Below are positions 11,170 to 22,686 of a stretch of 64,000 nt of DNA, one piece after another. The notes below the pieces were generated by a model. That model was given only the letters and a program-made list of their open reading frames with translations, had not been told where the DNA came from and did not search any database. The stretch lies in the NCBI GenBank assembly GCA_039707655.1, contig CM077665.1:134993148-135057147 (forward strand), given 5' to 3'. Made by a program: the position numbers and the translations under genes. The stretch is from Elymus sibiricus (taxonomy: Eukaryota; Streptophyta; Magnoliopsida; Poales; Poaceae). Positions within the stretch are counted from its first letter, which is position 1; each line of letters begins with the position of its first letter.

Positions 11170-12753
11170 TGATACGTCTCCATCGTATCTATAATTTTTG
11201 ATTGTTCCATGCAATTATATTATCTGTTTTGGATGTTTTATATGCATTAATATGCTATTTTATATTATTTTTGGGACTAACCTATTAACCTAGTGCCTAG
11301 TGCCAGTTTCTGTTTTTTCCTTGTTTTTGAGTATTGCAGATAAGGAATATCAAACGGAGTCCAAACGGAATAAAATCTCCGCGATGATTTTTCTTGGACC
11401 AGAAGAAACCTGCCACACTTGGAGATGAAGGCAGGAGACCTGCCAGGAGATCACAAGCCTGCAGGGCGTGCCCTAGGGGGGGCACCCCCTGGCTTGTGGC
11501 CCCCCTGCAGGTCCTCCAACCCTAATCTTCGGCCTATAAATTCCCAAATATTCCCCCAATACCAAAAAGAGCCATGAAAATACTTTTCCGCCATCGGAAG
11601 CCTCTGTTCCCGTGAGATCCCATCTTGGAGCCTTTTCCGGTAATCTGCCGGAGGGGGATTCGATCATGGAGGGCATCTACATCAACTCCATTGCCCCTCC
11701 GATGATGCGTGAGTAGTTCACCTCAGACCTTCGGGTCCATAGCTAGTAGCTAGATGGCTTCTTCTCTCTCTATGTTCTTCAATACCATGTTCTTCATGAT
11801 CTTCATGGAGATCTATCCGATGTAATACTCTTTTGCGGTGTGTTTGCCAAGATCCGATGAATTGTGGGTTTATGATCAGATTATCTATGAATATTATTTG
11901 AATCTTCTCTGAATTCTTATATGCATGATTTTATATCTTTGCAAGTCTCTTCAAGTTATTGGTTTGGTTTGGCCAACTAGATTGGTAATTCTTGCAATGG
12001 GAGATGTGCTTAGTTTTGGGTTCAATCTTGCGGTGTCCTCACCCAGTGACAAAGTAGGGGTAGCGAGGCACGTATTTTTATTGTTGCCATCGAGGATAAA
12101 AAGATGGGGTTTTCATCATATTGCTTGAGTTTATCCCTATACATCATGTCATCTTACCTAATGCGTTACTCTGTTCTTCATGAACTTAATACTCTAGATG
12201 CAGGCAGGAGTCGGTCGATGTGTGGAGTAATAGTAGTAGATGCAGAATCGTTTCGGTCTACTTGACACGGACGTGATGCCTAAATGGAGAATCATTGCGT
12301 TTGGATATCGTCATAACTGTGCGCTTTTCTATCAATTGCTCGACAGTAATTTGTTCACCCACCGTATTATTTTCTTTCAAGAGAGAAGCCTCTAGTGAAA
12401 CCTATGGCCCCCGGGTCTATTTTCCATATTATATTTTCAGATCTATAAACCAAAAATACCAAAAAAACTTTGCTGCAATCTTTTTACTTTTTTTACTTTT
12501 CGTTCTAGTAATCTTTTATATCTCTCTCTATCAGATCTCATCCTTGCAAGTAACCGTGAAGGGATTGACAACCCCTCTATAGCGTTGGGTGCAAGTGTTT
12601 GATTGTTTGCGTAGGTGCAAAGATTGGGAACTTGCTTGTATCTCCTACTGGATTGATACCTTGGTTCTCAATAACTGAGGGAAATACTTATCTACTTTGC
12701 TGCATCACCCTTTCCTCTTCAAGGGAAAACCAACGCAAGCTCAAGAAGTAGCA
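11170..12753 (+). repeat. 3' LTR of A, 1.58 kb
   Basis: It begins TGATACGTCTCCATCG behind the PPT and ends AAGTAGCA. The last 563 bp match the 5' LTR remnant at 5469-6031. A TATA box lies at 11535-11541. Confidence 0.92.
11535..11541 (+). promoter_or_regulatory. TATA box in LTR of A
   Basis: TATAAAT in the context GGCCTATAAATTCCC, about 365 bp into the LTR, resembles the position seen in the LTRs of C. Confidence 0.6.
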
Positions 12754-13651
12754 CACGCTGACCAAATCGGCCTTGTCGTCGCGGCAGTACAACGGGGCGT
12801 AGACCTCAGGAAGGTCCCCGGGGTCACCGTTGAGCAGGGTCGCCATAACCCTGTTAACCTCCTCGGAGGTCAGGCGCGCGGAGCGAAGCCTGATGTCATC
12901 ACCACTGCCCTGATAGTCCCACATGGGCCTTGAATGAGACTGGAGGAGCGCCTGGAACTCCTTCACTATCATTCCCCCGGTCAACTTCCTGGCGCTGAGT
13001 TCACGAGTGATCCGCTCCAGGACGGGCTTGGCCTGGGGGTCGGAGAGCTTTGCGGAGCTCCATGCAGGAGTCTTCTCCGGCAGCCCCTTTGGAAGCTCCA
13101 GGCGGGAGTTGACGCTCTTGAGATCCAAGAGGACCCAGCGGTGCCTGAAGTTCTCCACCTTCTTCCTGGCCTTTAAGAGCATGTTCCTGCTCTAGACCGC
13201 GATGAAGGAGACGCATGCCGACCGCTGAGCGCCGTCATGAAGTCGCAAGCTGAAGAAATGGCGGAACAGGGCCACCGAAGGCTTCTGGCCCATGAAGGCC
13301 TTGAAGTAGAAGGTGAAGACAGACAGTAGCAGGACGGAGTTGGGTTGAAGATGGAGAGCCTGGATCCCGTAGTGCTCAAGGACGGCGGTGAAGAACGCCG
13401 AGAAGGGCGGGACGAGCCCGGAGAAGATGTTGTGGAGGAAGAAAGGTTAGACCGACTTGGCCAGGCGATGCCTCTCCGCGGAGCCGCACCATATCAAGGT
13501 CCGCCCCCGCTCATTGGTATCGTCCGTCGTCGACGGAAGCACCGGGGCGAGGTCCGTGTCCATGGCTATGGGGGAATCCAAGAGCGCCGGCCAGATGGAA
13601 GCGGAGGCTGAGCTCTGGGCCTCGGGTTTCAACTTACGGGTGGGAGCCATC
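12754..13651 (-). pseudogene. Antisense ORF of B, Transposase_28-like (PF04195 type)
   Basis: The minus-strand ORF starts at ATG 13649-13651 (MAPTRKLKPEAQ). It stops at 13447-13449 and after a frameshift resumes with recognisable segments such as LVPPFSAFFTAVLEHYGIQ and SVALFRHFFSLRLHDGAQR, followed by a TAG, then a long open stretch from 13182 (LLKARKKVENFRHRWVLL) to the break at 12754. The hydrophobic PPFSAFF...LFRHFF pattern is that of the 'putative gypsy type transposon' family, known from antisense ORFs downstream of integrase in Tat elements. It has no proven function. The C-terminal part was separated by insertion of A. Element E carries a better preserved relative. Confidence 0.75.
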
Positions 13652-13951
13652 GAGGAGTCCTTGAGGCCGAGGGAGCGAGAAGGAAGACGGTGCGGTGCTG
13701 AGATCTGGAGAGGTTCTTGCAGAGGATGGGGATCTGGGAGAAGGAGCAAGAGCGCAGAGAAGGAAAGCAATAATGGCTCGACACCGGACGTCAGGCTTTT
13801 GTCGGTTCGGGCAGTTGCCGAGGAGACACGGGAGCGGGGACGTCTGCATCCAACCACGCACCGCACGCCGGGCCTGGCCCGCGGGCGAAAGGGGCCCGCG
13901 GCGCATCGGGCCGTCTTCTTCGGCTTTGCCCCGAAGCCAGCTCGAGGACGC

Positions 13952-13969
13952 CTTGGGCCCGGGGGCTAC
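13952..13969 (+). promoter_or_regulatory. Polypurine tract of B
   Basis: CTTGGGCCCGGGGGCTAC immediately precedes the LTR start TGTCGG. The G-rich core GGGGGCTAC is characteristic of this group. Confidence 0.7.
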
Positions 13970-14834
13970 TGTCGGCGTCCTGGGAATGGGGGTACCCAGA
14001 CTTGCCTGCCTGCGGCCCAGGGCGTGGCCCGCCTCAACAGTCCATACGGCCCGGCGCGGCTTCACTCAAGACAAGGCCCTCGCGAGAGCCCCACCCTCGC
14101 GAGGAGGACAACGCCAAGGCTCCCGGAAGGAGGAGGCCTCCCCAGGCCCCCTCCTGAGCGGCGGAGATTCCTCTGCAATTCTTGGCCTCGGGAGGTCAAG
14201 GATGACGCAAGATGAGCCAGGCGGGCACCAGCGCGCCAGAGGAGACAGTTTCCTCTTTAGTGTAAAGGAGACAGAGGCGTACGCGGGTTCCCGAGTCGTC
14301 CCACCAAAGGTTTCCATTTCGGTGCAACGAGACCAGGCCGGCGGGCACGGCAGGACGAATATCACCAATGAGCCCACCACTGCGTCACCACCAGCCACTT
14401 TGCAGGCGAAGACCACCTTTCGTCAGGATAAGATGTACCTCCTGTCCCCTTTCGAATTTGGCCATTGTGGGATCCCTTCCCGCCCTTGCGATAAGGGAAG
14501 AGGACCCAGGCCACTATAAATAGAGGCGAGGCTGCTCTGTAGAGGGAGGGAAAGAGACACACCACCCGATCGCCCTCGCGAGGCAACTCACCAATGTACC
14601 AGTTCATCCACAAACCTCCTCGTGAGGCAATCCACCAAAAGCAGGAGTAGGGTTTTACGCTTCGCAGCGGTCCGAACCTGGGTAAATCCTCATGTGCTAA
14701 TCTCTTTTCCTTCGATCGTGCGAGTTCGTCGGGCCAGGCTATCGAGCTGTGAGCTTGAGAGCGAAGCTGTGGAGTCTTCGCACACGCCCCTGAGTTCGAA
14801 CCTCTTTGGGTTTTGCGGAGCCCGAAATCCGACA
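13970..14834 (+). repeat. 3' LTR of B, 865 bp
   Basis: It runs from TGTCGGCGTCC to GAAATCCGACA with the terminal inverted repeat TGTCGG/CCGACA. A TATAAATAGAGG promoter motif lies at 14515. GC-rich spurious ORFs cross it on both strands. Confidence 0.85.
14515..14520 (+). promoter_or_regulatory. TATA box in LTR of B
   Basis: TATAAA followed by TAGAGGCGAGG is a strong plant-type TATA context on the plus strand, about 545 bp into the LTR. Confidence 0.65.
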
Positions 14835-15714
14835 GTGGCCTTGTGTTTGATTATATGTAATTATGTACTGTACATCAAAAGACTCCATCCGTATTGTAAA
14901 CGTTGTCCAAACCGGCCATCGGCTTCCACCTCCCCTGCCAATGGCCAAGGTGTTCCATACTTAGTGTCCTGACTTAACAGGGAATCACTACGAGGAACTA
15001 GGCAATCCGGCCATATGGTGCGAGCAGACATAACGTGTAAGAATGGTTATGTTATATTACTGCTTAATGTAAGAAACATCTTCCGAAGAAAATAGTTCCT
15101 CCAAGGGTTCCTTTCTTTTGGTTGCTACGTGGACCATAGATGTTATAACCGAATACCGGCAGTGTGCAGGTGTTGGTATACTTCGAGAAAAAAGGACCCC
15201 GGGCTTTGGTGACGACCACCAATTATTTTCACTTCCCTCGTGGCCGACCAATTGTATTCTTAAGAATGCTAGCTTTCGGCTTTACCCGTCTAAGGTGCGT
15301 ACCCGGGTGACCCGGTCGCAACAATCACAGAGGTGCTCCCTTTACCCCCTAGCCGAACAATCGGGAACGTAGAGGGTAAGCATAGGAGTGAGGCAACCCA
15401 GCTTGGCCAATTCTGAAGTCAAACTGATGCATATGGTGGCTTAAAGACGATGTTGGAAGGGTGCACACACTATAAAAATGAAACATACACATGTTTATTA
15501 ACCGTCTTCGTTAAGAAGCCCCCAGGAGAGACTGGGTAATACATTTAAAGATGAGTACCAAAAAGGTCTTCATGTAGCTCGGTTGAGCCGAACACGTCCT
15601 GAGAAATGCTAGCCATTCCCAAAAAGGGGCAGAGACAAAAAAGGGAAAAAAGAAAAGGACTCGTGAGGGTGACGACTCCGGTCTAGCCGTAGAAGCGCCG
15701 AAGATGAGCTATGT
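14835..15714 (-). other. 3' non-coding domain of T
   Basis: About 880 bp between B and the end of T's integrase. Neither strand shows a coherent ORF, and there is no LTR terminus, so T's 3' LTR must lie beyond B. Confidence 0.65.
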
Positions 15715-15905
15715 TCCATGGGTTTTGTTCGAGGCAATTGTCCAGCAGGTTGCGAAGGCGATATGCTCCTCATCAATTATGAAAGGACCCTCTCATTTAG
15801 GTGTAAGTTTATGCTTTTGCTTTTCCGGGAGGTGGAGAACAAGTTCGCCCACATTGTAGGCCTTCGCCCGAACTTCCCTGCGTTGGTAGCACCGGGCTTG
15901 CTGTC
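15715..15905 (-). pseudogene. Integrase C-terminus of T
   Basis: The minus strand encodes VRAKAYNVGELVLHLPE and KQKHKLTPK, then a stop in place of the conserved Trp, then EGPFIIDEE. This is the GPF/Y chromatin- or DNA-binding domain that ends gypsy integrases. The sequence then degenerates. It is the direct continuation of the integrase frame ending at 20133, from which it was separated by S. Confidence 0.8.
15901..15905. repeat. Target-site duplication of S, left copy
   Basis: CTGTC, identical to 20128-20132. Confidence 0.95.
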
Positions 15906-18900
15906 TGTCACACCCTGTGTTTGTATCACTTTGCTATGATGGATTTACAAAATTTGGAACCAATTAAAACTTTTTGAGGGCATGTTTGTTTGAATTGTTG
16001 CTTGTTTGATTGTTTGGTTGATTATGTTTGGCACTCTTAGGTTCTACTCATCTCCATATTCATCTTCCTTGATCCAAACTTCTTGCCCAATGATCATGCC
16101 ATGTGAATAGTACCCAAAACTATTTTTATCAAAATTTATTTTGACCAAAAAGGATTTATTCAAATTAGGTTTTCAAAAACCCCTAAGTTGAGGTTTTCAC
16201 TGCAAGTCCTCAAATTGGGTGGATCCTTTTTCCCCAAAGGCTTTATTTGAAACCTACTATATATATGACTTCTCAAAACCACCAAATATTAATTTTAAAG
16301 ATTATTTTACTATTTTATTTAAAGGCCTTTTCTTAAGGTCAGAAATGGTTTTTCATAGAGAAAAATTATTCAAATGCTTTAAAAATATTTGATAAAATTT
16401 AGGGAAACTCAGTGGACATATATTTTCCATATATATGAGTTTGAACACATGGTCATGTTCAAAATCATGGGCAAAACCCCTCAAAACCCTTTCTGCTTAA
16501 ATCAAGCTTTTGAAATATTTCTATAAGAAATATTCTCAATAAATTCCAAGAAGATTCCAGCAAGTCACAATTGTCATATGTGATGATCTTGCAAAGTTTC
16601 ATCTCAATCCCAATTGATTTGCTTCATCAAAATATTCCAAAACCATTCCTGTCCAGAGCCAAATTTGAACAACTTTACATTGTGAAATTTCTTCCCTTGA
16701 CCCCAAACTTTGTGGGCATGTGCTTAATCCCAAATAATGACACCACACCAAGTGGTGGATTTGTGGGAAGTGAGATGCATGCCTAGATCTACAGAAATCT
16801 GATTCTGTTGATTTCTAGGGTTTCACAAAGTTACATTGTGAACTTTCTTCAATCAAGCTCAAACTTGGTGATTAACCCTATTTCTAACCAACCTTTGACC
16901 CTGCCAAGTCTCAAGTCAAGCAAACCCAATTTGCTTGCCTAAACCTTCATCAAACACTTTTTCCCCTAATGGTAAAACCCTTGTTTGACCCCCTTACACT
17001 ATTCTCCTTGGGTTCAACTTTTTACCACACCCTCTCATAGTGCCCCTTCACCCCCAGTAAAAACCCCAAGGCTTCAAGCCACAGATTGGTGGGGTAAAAC
17101 CCCATTCTTACCCTCTGGACAGCATGGACAGCATCATTTCCACCCCCTCCTTTTTCTTCTGCTCCTCTCCTCACTTCCCAGAGCATCCTAGGAGCATCTA
17201 AGGAACCCCCGGGAGCTACTGGACAAGGTGGGACACCCCAGAGCGCGCGGGCAACGGCCATGCCGGCCATTTGCACGCTCTGGAGCGCGCTACAGTGCGC
17301 TCCCGCACTGTAGCCGCCCCCATCCCGATGCTCCCGACCATCTAGGCCCCCCCCCCCCGTGTCCCCCGAGACGCCCTCGGCGTCCGTGTCACGCCACCTT
17401 GTCGGCCCCCTCCTCTCTCCTCCTCCAGCGGCCACCCCACACGCGCGCCCGACGCCGCCGGCTCGGCCAACCCCGAGCCTCGCACGCGCGCACGCCCCGT
17501 TCCTCCTCTTGCTTCCCCTGGACGTGGACCATGCCCAGGAACGCCTCAGACACGCCCTCGCCCCTTCCCACGACCCCTGGCCTCGGCCCCGAGCTCGCCG
17601 GCGCACCCGAGCTCGGTGGACCACCGTCCGCCTATAATAAGGGCCTCCCCCGAGATCCTCTTCTCTCCTCTGGCCCTTTCCCCCACCTAATCGACCTCCT
17701 GCCAAGCCCCAACTCCTCTCCCTCTCTGTGTACTCGGGATCGATCGCGGCGTCGCCGCCTCGGGTCGTCGGCGTCCGCACGGTAGGAAGCCTCCCCAGCC
17801 TCCCTTCTCTCTTGATCTAGAACCGGGAGACCCTTCTGATGCGATTCCCCCTTTCCCCTGCTCTTTTTGCAGCCTAGGACGGCCCCGACGATCGCTTCCC
17901 GATCCCCTCCGCCGCGGCCACCTCACCACCGGCGACTCAGGCCTCCCCGGCGACCAACTCCGGTACCTCCCGACCCGCGGCGACCTCCTGAAGCCATTCC
18001 CGCCTTCGCCTTCCCTCGCCGTGGACGGAGCTGCCGCCGGTGAGCTCCTCCACCCTCGGTCCCAAGGTGGGAGACGGACCCGACAGGGAGGCCCCACCTG
18101 TCGGCCTCTGTCTCGCCCGCCTCTCTCTCCCGCTCTCACTGGCACTGGTTCGCCTGGGGCTGATTTGCTCTGGGCCGGCCCAGTTGCGGCCAGATCTGGC
18201 CCAGGGCACAGTGCCCTTTTTCTTTTTCCTTTTCTGTTAGTTTTTCCAAAATTCCTCAGGCCAAAAATAAAAATCCAATGCCCAATATTTTTCCACCATA
18301 AATCTTAGAATAATCTGTAGAATTTAACAGTGCCACTTGTCCATTTTTGTGTAAATGTTTTACATAGTGATTTTAATTAAAATCTAGTTTTTAATATTTT
18401 TAGCCTCTGTTTAAATAGTTTTCAAAATGTTTTTCACAACAAAACCTTAGACAAATATTTTTAGAATAGCTTGTAGTATTTATCAGAGTAGGGTAACATT
18501 TTAGAAGTAAAGATTGTGCTCTGTTTTTGTGTGATGCTTATTTTTGCCCGTTTATTCCGCGACGATAGATTGCGTTGTTGACGAAGGGATTGGACACGAA
18601 GACTTTGAAGACCCCGAAGACTTTGTTGAGCCAGGCAAGCAGTCCCTTGACCATGTTAAGAAACTTTTCATGCATGTCATATAGCACTTTATGTTCCGAT
18701 GGTGATCATGATGATGTGGTATTCCCTTCGGCGGGATGCCTCCGATACTTTCTTGTTGATACTTGCATCGTGCATGACCCTACCTTCTTATGGGGGTTGT
18801 GCGGGTGGGAGTAGTTAGGTTGCTAGTAGTGCTACGCAAGTGGGATGGGAATAATGCATGGTGTTGGGAATAAGAGTGTTTTCAAATACTTTCGAAAACC

Positions 18901-20127
18901 CTGTGGGGTGCCACTAATGCCCGAGGGAGATGATGTTGAGCTAGGTAACCAATTGATAAAGAAGTGGTGTACCGGAGCAAGTGAATGTGTGTTTTCAAAA
19001 ACAGATTAGATTTAAGATTTGTCAACCGTCCCAACCTTACATGCACAACTACGATACCCCTTATGGGACGGGGCTTTGCTGATTACCTTGGTGGGTACTA
19101 GCATAGAGCCCGTATTGCTAGTGGCGGGAGTGAAGTGGTCACTCTCGATACGGGGTCGTATCGCAATGGACGATCATGCGCTGTCTTCACAGGAACCGGG
19201 CACACCGTTGCGTGCCCTCATGGATGATACGTGTGATGTATATCATGAGGGATGGCACCAACGAGTGGACTCTTTGTTTAGTATCGCTAGGGGAAAGGCA
19301 ATGTTCGGGTACTTACCTCGGGTATGAACAATACCGCGAGTCGTGGCTTGACACGGAAGTTTCCCGAGTCTTGTGGGTAAAGTGTGCAACCTCTGCAGAG
19401 TGTAAAACTATTCGAATAGCCGTGTCCATGGTCAAGGACAGTTGGGTGGTGCTGCTTAAACTATGTCCTGGGTTTTCATAAACTCGGTGTGAGTGTGTTG
19501 GTGATAAAGGTGATACGTGAGCTAAGTCCGATGACTTGGCATGATGATGAACATGAGATGTTCAACCCCAGCTTATAATGATAACTGAGACTTGTTCACA
19601 TGAGTACCCGTTAACAATTGATGCATGCTTACTCAGGTTACTTGATCATATCATTGCACTTAAAATCAGCTTTCTGCAAAACTTACCTACTTAGTGCTAT
19701 ATCGTGCATTGTTATACCTTGTTCCAAAACTTGGGTTGCTTGCGAGTACATTCAAAGTACTCATTGGCTTGCCACTGGTTATTTAATTGGCCAGGCATGG
19801 AAGAGCAGGAATATGGCGAAGAGTTCATTGGTGACGAACATGCGAACTAGGACGCTCCCTAGTCAGAATGCATGTAGGTTTAAGGCAGATGGTATGGGTT
19901 CACGCTTCCGATCAAGACTTTCTGCTGCTTGTTATGTTTAAGTGTTTGGCCCTTGCGGCCTTATCTATGTAAGACTTGACCTTCATGGTCTTTATTCGTG
20001 TAAGACGCTAAATGTGGATGTAAGACTCTTGTTATTCAGCTTCTGTGTGTTCAGTGAGCATTGATCTCTGGGATCACTGTACACGTGCATTCGGTGATCA
20101 CGACTTATGAGTCGGGGTCCCCACACT
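15906..20127 (+). repeat. Solo LTR S, 4.22 kb
   Basis: A TG...CA unit running from TGTCACACCCTGTG to GGGGTCCCCACA is flanked by perfect 5-bp duplications CTGTC and contains no internal retrotransposon domain, PBS or PPT. It is therefore a solo LTR left by LTR-LTR recombination. It has AT-rich ends and a GC-rich, CpG-rich core (about 17230-18230) with a 13-base C run near 17346. It shares overall architecture and the GAGTAC...GTACTC inverted repeat (19743-19761) with the LTR of Z, so both probably belong to one long-LTR gypsy group. Open frames in the core are compositional. Confidence 0.93.
17633..17640 (+). promoter_or_regulatory. Possible TATA box in S
   Basis: TATAATAA in a GC-rich surround (CCGCCTATAATAAGGGCC) is a candidate LTR promoter element. 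Confidence 0.4.
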
Positions 20128-20132
20128 GTCGT
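20128..20132. repeat. Target-site duplication of S, right copy
   Basis: CTGTC, identical to 15901-15905. Confidence 0.95.
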
Positions 20133-21240
20133 TAAAAAGTAGAACGGGCCCGGGCTATGGCGCATTCTCCTTCTAAGGCGTCTAGGTTGTCCTGCCGATC
20201 TAACTCAGCCTCCTTTTCTTCGAACATGCGCACTCTAGGTGCGCCATGGATAAGATCACAAGGGAGGACTGCTTCCGCCCCATACACCATGAAGAACGAC
20301 GTGTATCCCGTTGACCGGTTCGAGGTGGTGCGCAAGCCCCATAATGCGGAATCAAGCTCCTCTACCCATTGGCACTTGGATTGTTTTAGGGAACGAACCA
20401 GGCGGGGTTTGATACCGCTCAAGATGAGGCCATTGGCCCGTTCGACCTGTCCATTGGTCTGTGGGTGATATACTGAGGCGTAATCAAGCTTGATGCCCAT
20501 GTTAGCGCAGCAGTCTTTTATCTCTTGGGCTGTGAAATTTGATCCATTATCCGTTATTATGCTGTGGGGGACACCGTAACGGTGGACCATGCCGGATATA
20601 CACTCGATAACCGGTTCGAACTTAGATGATGTTACAGGTTTTGCCTCAATCCACTTGGTGAATTTATCAACCATAACCAGGAGATATTTCTTTTTCTTGG
20701 TCCCCCCCTTTTAAGTAGTCCGACCATGTCCAGCTCCCAGACCGCGAAAGGCCAGGTAATCGAAATTGTCCGAAGAGCCATTGGGGGCATGTGACTTTGA
20801 TTTGCAAAGAGCTGATAGCCAACACAGTGATGAACGAGTGTGTGAGCGTCTGCGCGAGCTGTGGGCCAGAAGAATCCGTCTCGAAAAGCCTTGCTTATCA
20901 GGGCCCCGGCTGCTGCGTGGTGACTGCCCATGCGTGCATGTATCTCCGCCAAGAGTTGCGTCCCTTTTTCTTTGTATATGCACCGTTGGTGGACTCCAGT
21001 TGTGCTTTTCTTGTATAGCTCTCCCTCATGTACCTTGTAGGCCTTGGAGTGCCGTATTATGCGTCTTGCCTCAGTCTGGTCATGGGAGTTCCTGGCGGAG
21101 GAGATAAGCAAGGAATGGTTTGGTCCATGGTGCAATCACTGCCATGACTTCGTGAGCCAAAGGTGTTTCTTCGAGCGTCGAACCGCCGACGATTTCATCG
21201 TCTGGTTCGATGATATGAGGGATAATTTGTTCTAGTCCAT
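20133..21240 (-). pseudogene. Integrase of T
   Basis: Two overlapping minus-strand frames (21135-20632 and 20674-20132) together encode the integrase, with a frameshift near 20670. The zinc-binding region has HARMGSHHAAAG and LVHHCVGYQLF; the last cysteine of the HHCC motif has become tyrosine. The catalytic core follows: MVDKFTKWIEAKPV, first Asp in LDMVG, second Asp in ITDNGSNF, Glu in NGQVERANG, then ALWGLRTT and YGAEAVLP. The D,D,E residues are all present. A TAA near 20143 precedes the S insertion. The enzyme would insert element cDNA into the genome. The clustering of the shifts with an intact core suggests decay after insertion. Confidence 0.88.
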
Positions 21241-21707
21241 TGACTCCGACATCTGTATCCTCGTCCTACCATACCATAGATGGCTTAAAAAGCCGTTCCA
21301 GGATGGTATTGTTGGGGACGAGATCGCGTTTTGCTCCCATACGAGCGAGGACATCGGTGGCTTGATAGCTGTCTCAGGAAACATGGTGGAATTCTAGTCC
21401 TTCGAACTGTGCACATATCTTGAGGACGGTGTTTCTATATGCTGCCATCTTCGGGTTTTTGGCGTCAAATTCGCCGTTGATTTGAGAGATGGCGAGGTTA
21501 GAGTCTCCTCTTACTTCAAGCCGTTGTACGGCCATTGATGCTGCCATTCGAAACCCGTGCAAAAGGGCCTCGTATTCAGCCGCATTGTTGGAGTCAGTGT
21601 ACATGATCTGCAAAACGTACCGGATATTATCGCCTGTTGTGGATGTGAGTATTACTCCAACCCCAAATCCGTTGAGCGTTTTGGATCCGTCAAAGTACAT
21701 CGTCTAG
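21241..21707 (-). pseudogene. Archaeal-type RNase H domain of T
   Basis: The minus-strand frame from 21700 begins MYFDGSKTLNGFGVGVIL and continues with NNAAEYEALLHGFR and VRGDSNLAISQ. Asp, Glu and Asp of the RNase H active site are visible at FDGS, AEYEA and GDS. A second, archaeal-like RNase H between the first RNase H and integrase is the diagnostic feature of the Tat lineage. Its likely role is RNA removal during reverse transcription. A stop at 21374 separates it from the linker to integrase. Confidence 0.82.
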
Positions 21708-22686
21708 TGGGAGTATGTACTGTATTCCCTGGGGAGCTCGGCCTCTATCCATTCGGCGTGGTTTGTACGTGATTTCGAAAGGAAGCAATTCAATTGCCCA
21801 TTTATCTATGCAGCCAGTGGCATCTCTGTTATTGATTATATCATTCAGTGGTACGTCAGATGCCACCGTGACCGAACACTCTTGAAAGTAGTGCCTCAGC
21901 TTTCGAGATGCCTTGAAAACTGTCTAGGCTATCTTCTAGTAATACGGATACCTTGATTTGCATGGGGTGAGCACCTCCGATACATAGTATACGGGCTTCT
22001 GTACGCGAAACTTGTGACCCTCAGCCTCTCGCTCAACAACGAGAGCCGCACTAACCACTTGGTTGGTGGCTGAGATGTACAACAGCATCTGTTCGGCTAT
22101 GCCGGGTGCTGCTAGTATAGGGTTGCTGGCCAGTAGCATTTTGATTTCCTCTAATGCGGCCGCTGCCTCATCGGTCCACTCAAAGTTCTTGGTCCGCTTG
22201 AGCAGCTTGTAGAGTGGTAGAGCCTTTTCACCAAGGCAGGAGATAAAGTGGCTTAAAGCCGCCATGCAGCCTGCCAATTTTTGTATGTGTTTCAGCTCTG
22301 CAGGGATTGCTAGTTGGGATAGAGCTCAGATCTTGGATGGATTGGCTTCTATTCCTCTCTGGGAGACGATGAATCCGAGCAATTTGCTGGCGGGGACTCC
22401 GAAGACGCATTTATCCGGATTGAGCCGTATATCATAGGTCCGTAAGTTAGCAAAGGTTTGCTGGAGATCGTCCACTAGCTGGCTTACGTGCTTGGTCTTG
22501 ATGACCACGTCGTCCATGTATGCCTCGACTGTCTTGCCGATTTGATTTTCCAGGCATGTCTGAATCATGCGCTGGTATGTGGCGCCTACGTTTTTTTTAA
22601 CTTAAAGGGCATTGTGTTAAAGCAGAATGGTCCGTAGGGGGTGATAAACGCAGTTGCGGCCTAGTCGGACTCTTACATTTTAATAT
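21708..22686 (-). pseudogene. Reverse transcriptase (later half) and RNase H of T
   Basis: From 22686 on the minus strand the frame enters in the middle of RT with TAA and TAG close to the CACTA junction, then GPFCFNTMPF and ATYQRMIQTCLENQIGKTVEAYMDDVV. YMDD is the polymerase catalytic motif. After TGA at 22326 come RNase H and its tether (EKALPLYKLLKRTKNFEWTD, VVSAALVVEREAEG, YYVSEVLT), then a further stop near 21939. It converts element RNA to DNA when intact. The earlier half of RT is at 38200-38619; the break between the halves is the Y insertion, which left a CCA duplication. Confidence 0.88.

Larger units (their letters stand above)
5469..12753 (+). mobile_element. Element A: non-autonomous Athila-like gypsy (WHAM/Sabrina-like)
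   Basis: The order is the tail of a 5' LTR (5469-6031), tRNA-Asp PBS (6043-6060), gag-protease ORF (6269-8344), 2.8 kb of non-coding 3' domain, PPT (11155-11169) and a full 3' LTR (11170-12753). There is no reverse transcriptase, RNase H or integrase between protease and PPT, so this copy is non-autonomous by structure. The first part of the 5' LTR is displaced by insertion of Z and lies left of the window. The 3' LTR abuts B's antisense ORF; CACGC (12754-12758) is the expected target duplication. Confidence 0.9.
12754..14834 (+). mobile_element. Element B: 3' end of a Tat-lineage gypsy element
   Basis: A minus-strand ORF, PPT and 3' LTR, in that order on the plus strand, form the 3' end of a Tat-type gypsy. 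The left side is cut by the insertion of A, so gag-pol and the 5' LTR lie outside the window. The right side ends at the LTR terminus CCGACA (14834); GTGGC (14835-14839) is the expected target duplication in element T. Confidence 0.82.
14835..22686 (-). mobile_element. Element T, second half: Fatima-like Tat gypsy (interrupted by S)
   Basis: Read on the minus strand from 22686, this is the later part of RT, RNase H, archaeal-type RNase H, integrase and the 3' non-coding domain. It is interrupted at 15906-20127 by solo LTR S; the integrase frame continues across S once S and one copy of its duplication are discounted. The first half of the element (5' LTR, gag, protease, start of RT) is at 35792-38619 in the opposite orientation, split by CACTA Y and the inversion described in the findings. 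Its 3' LTR is beyond B, left of the window. Confidence 0.85.

Noticed and set aside
13457..14519. Plus-strand ORFs of 252 and 274 aa
   Set aside because: They are shadows of the antisense ORF of B and of its GC-rich LTR; the minus-strand frames contain the recognisable motifs.
17022..17785. Long overlapping ORFs on both strands (252 and 185 aa)
   Set aside because: They lie in the GC-rich core of solo LTR S, are low-complexity Arg/Pro/Ala sequences in several frames at once, and have no domain.
20128..22686. T fragments at 20128-22686 and 35792-38619 as two independent elements
   Set aside because: They break at the same codon, carry the same CCA triplet beside CACTA ends, and share no overlapping domain.
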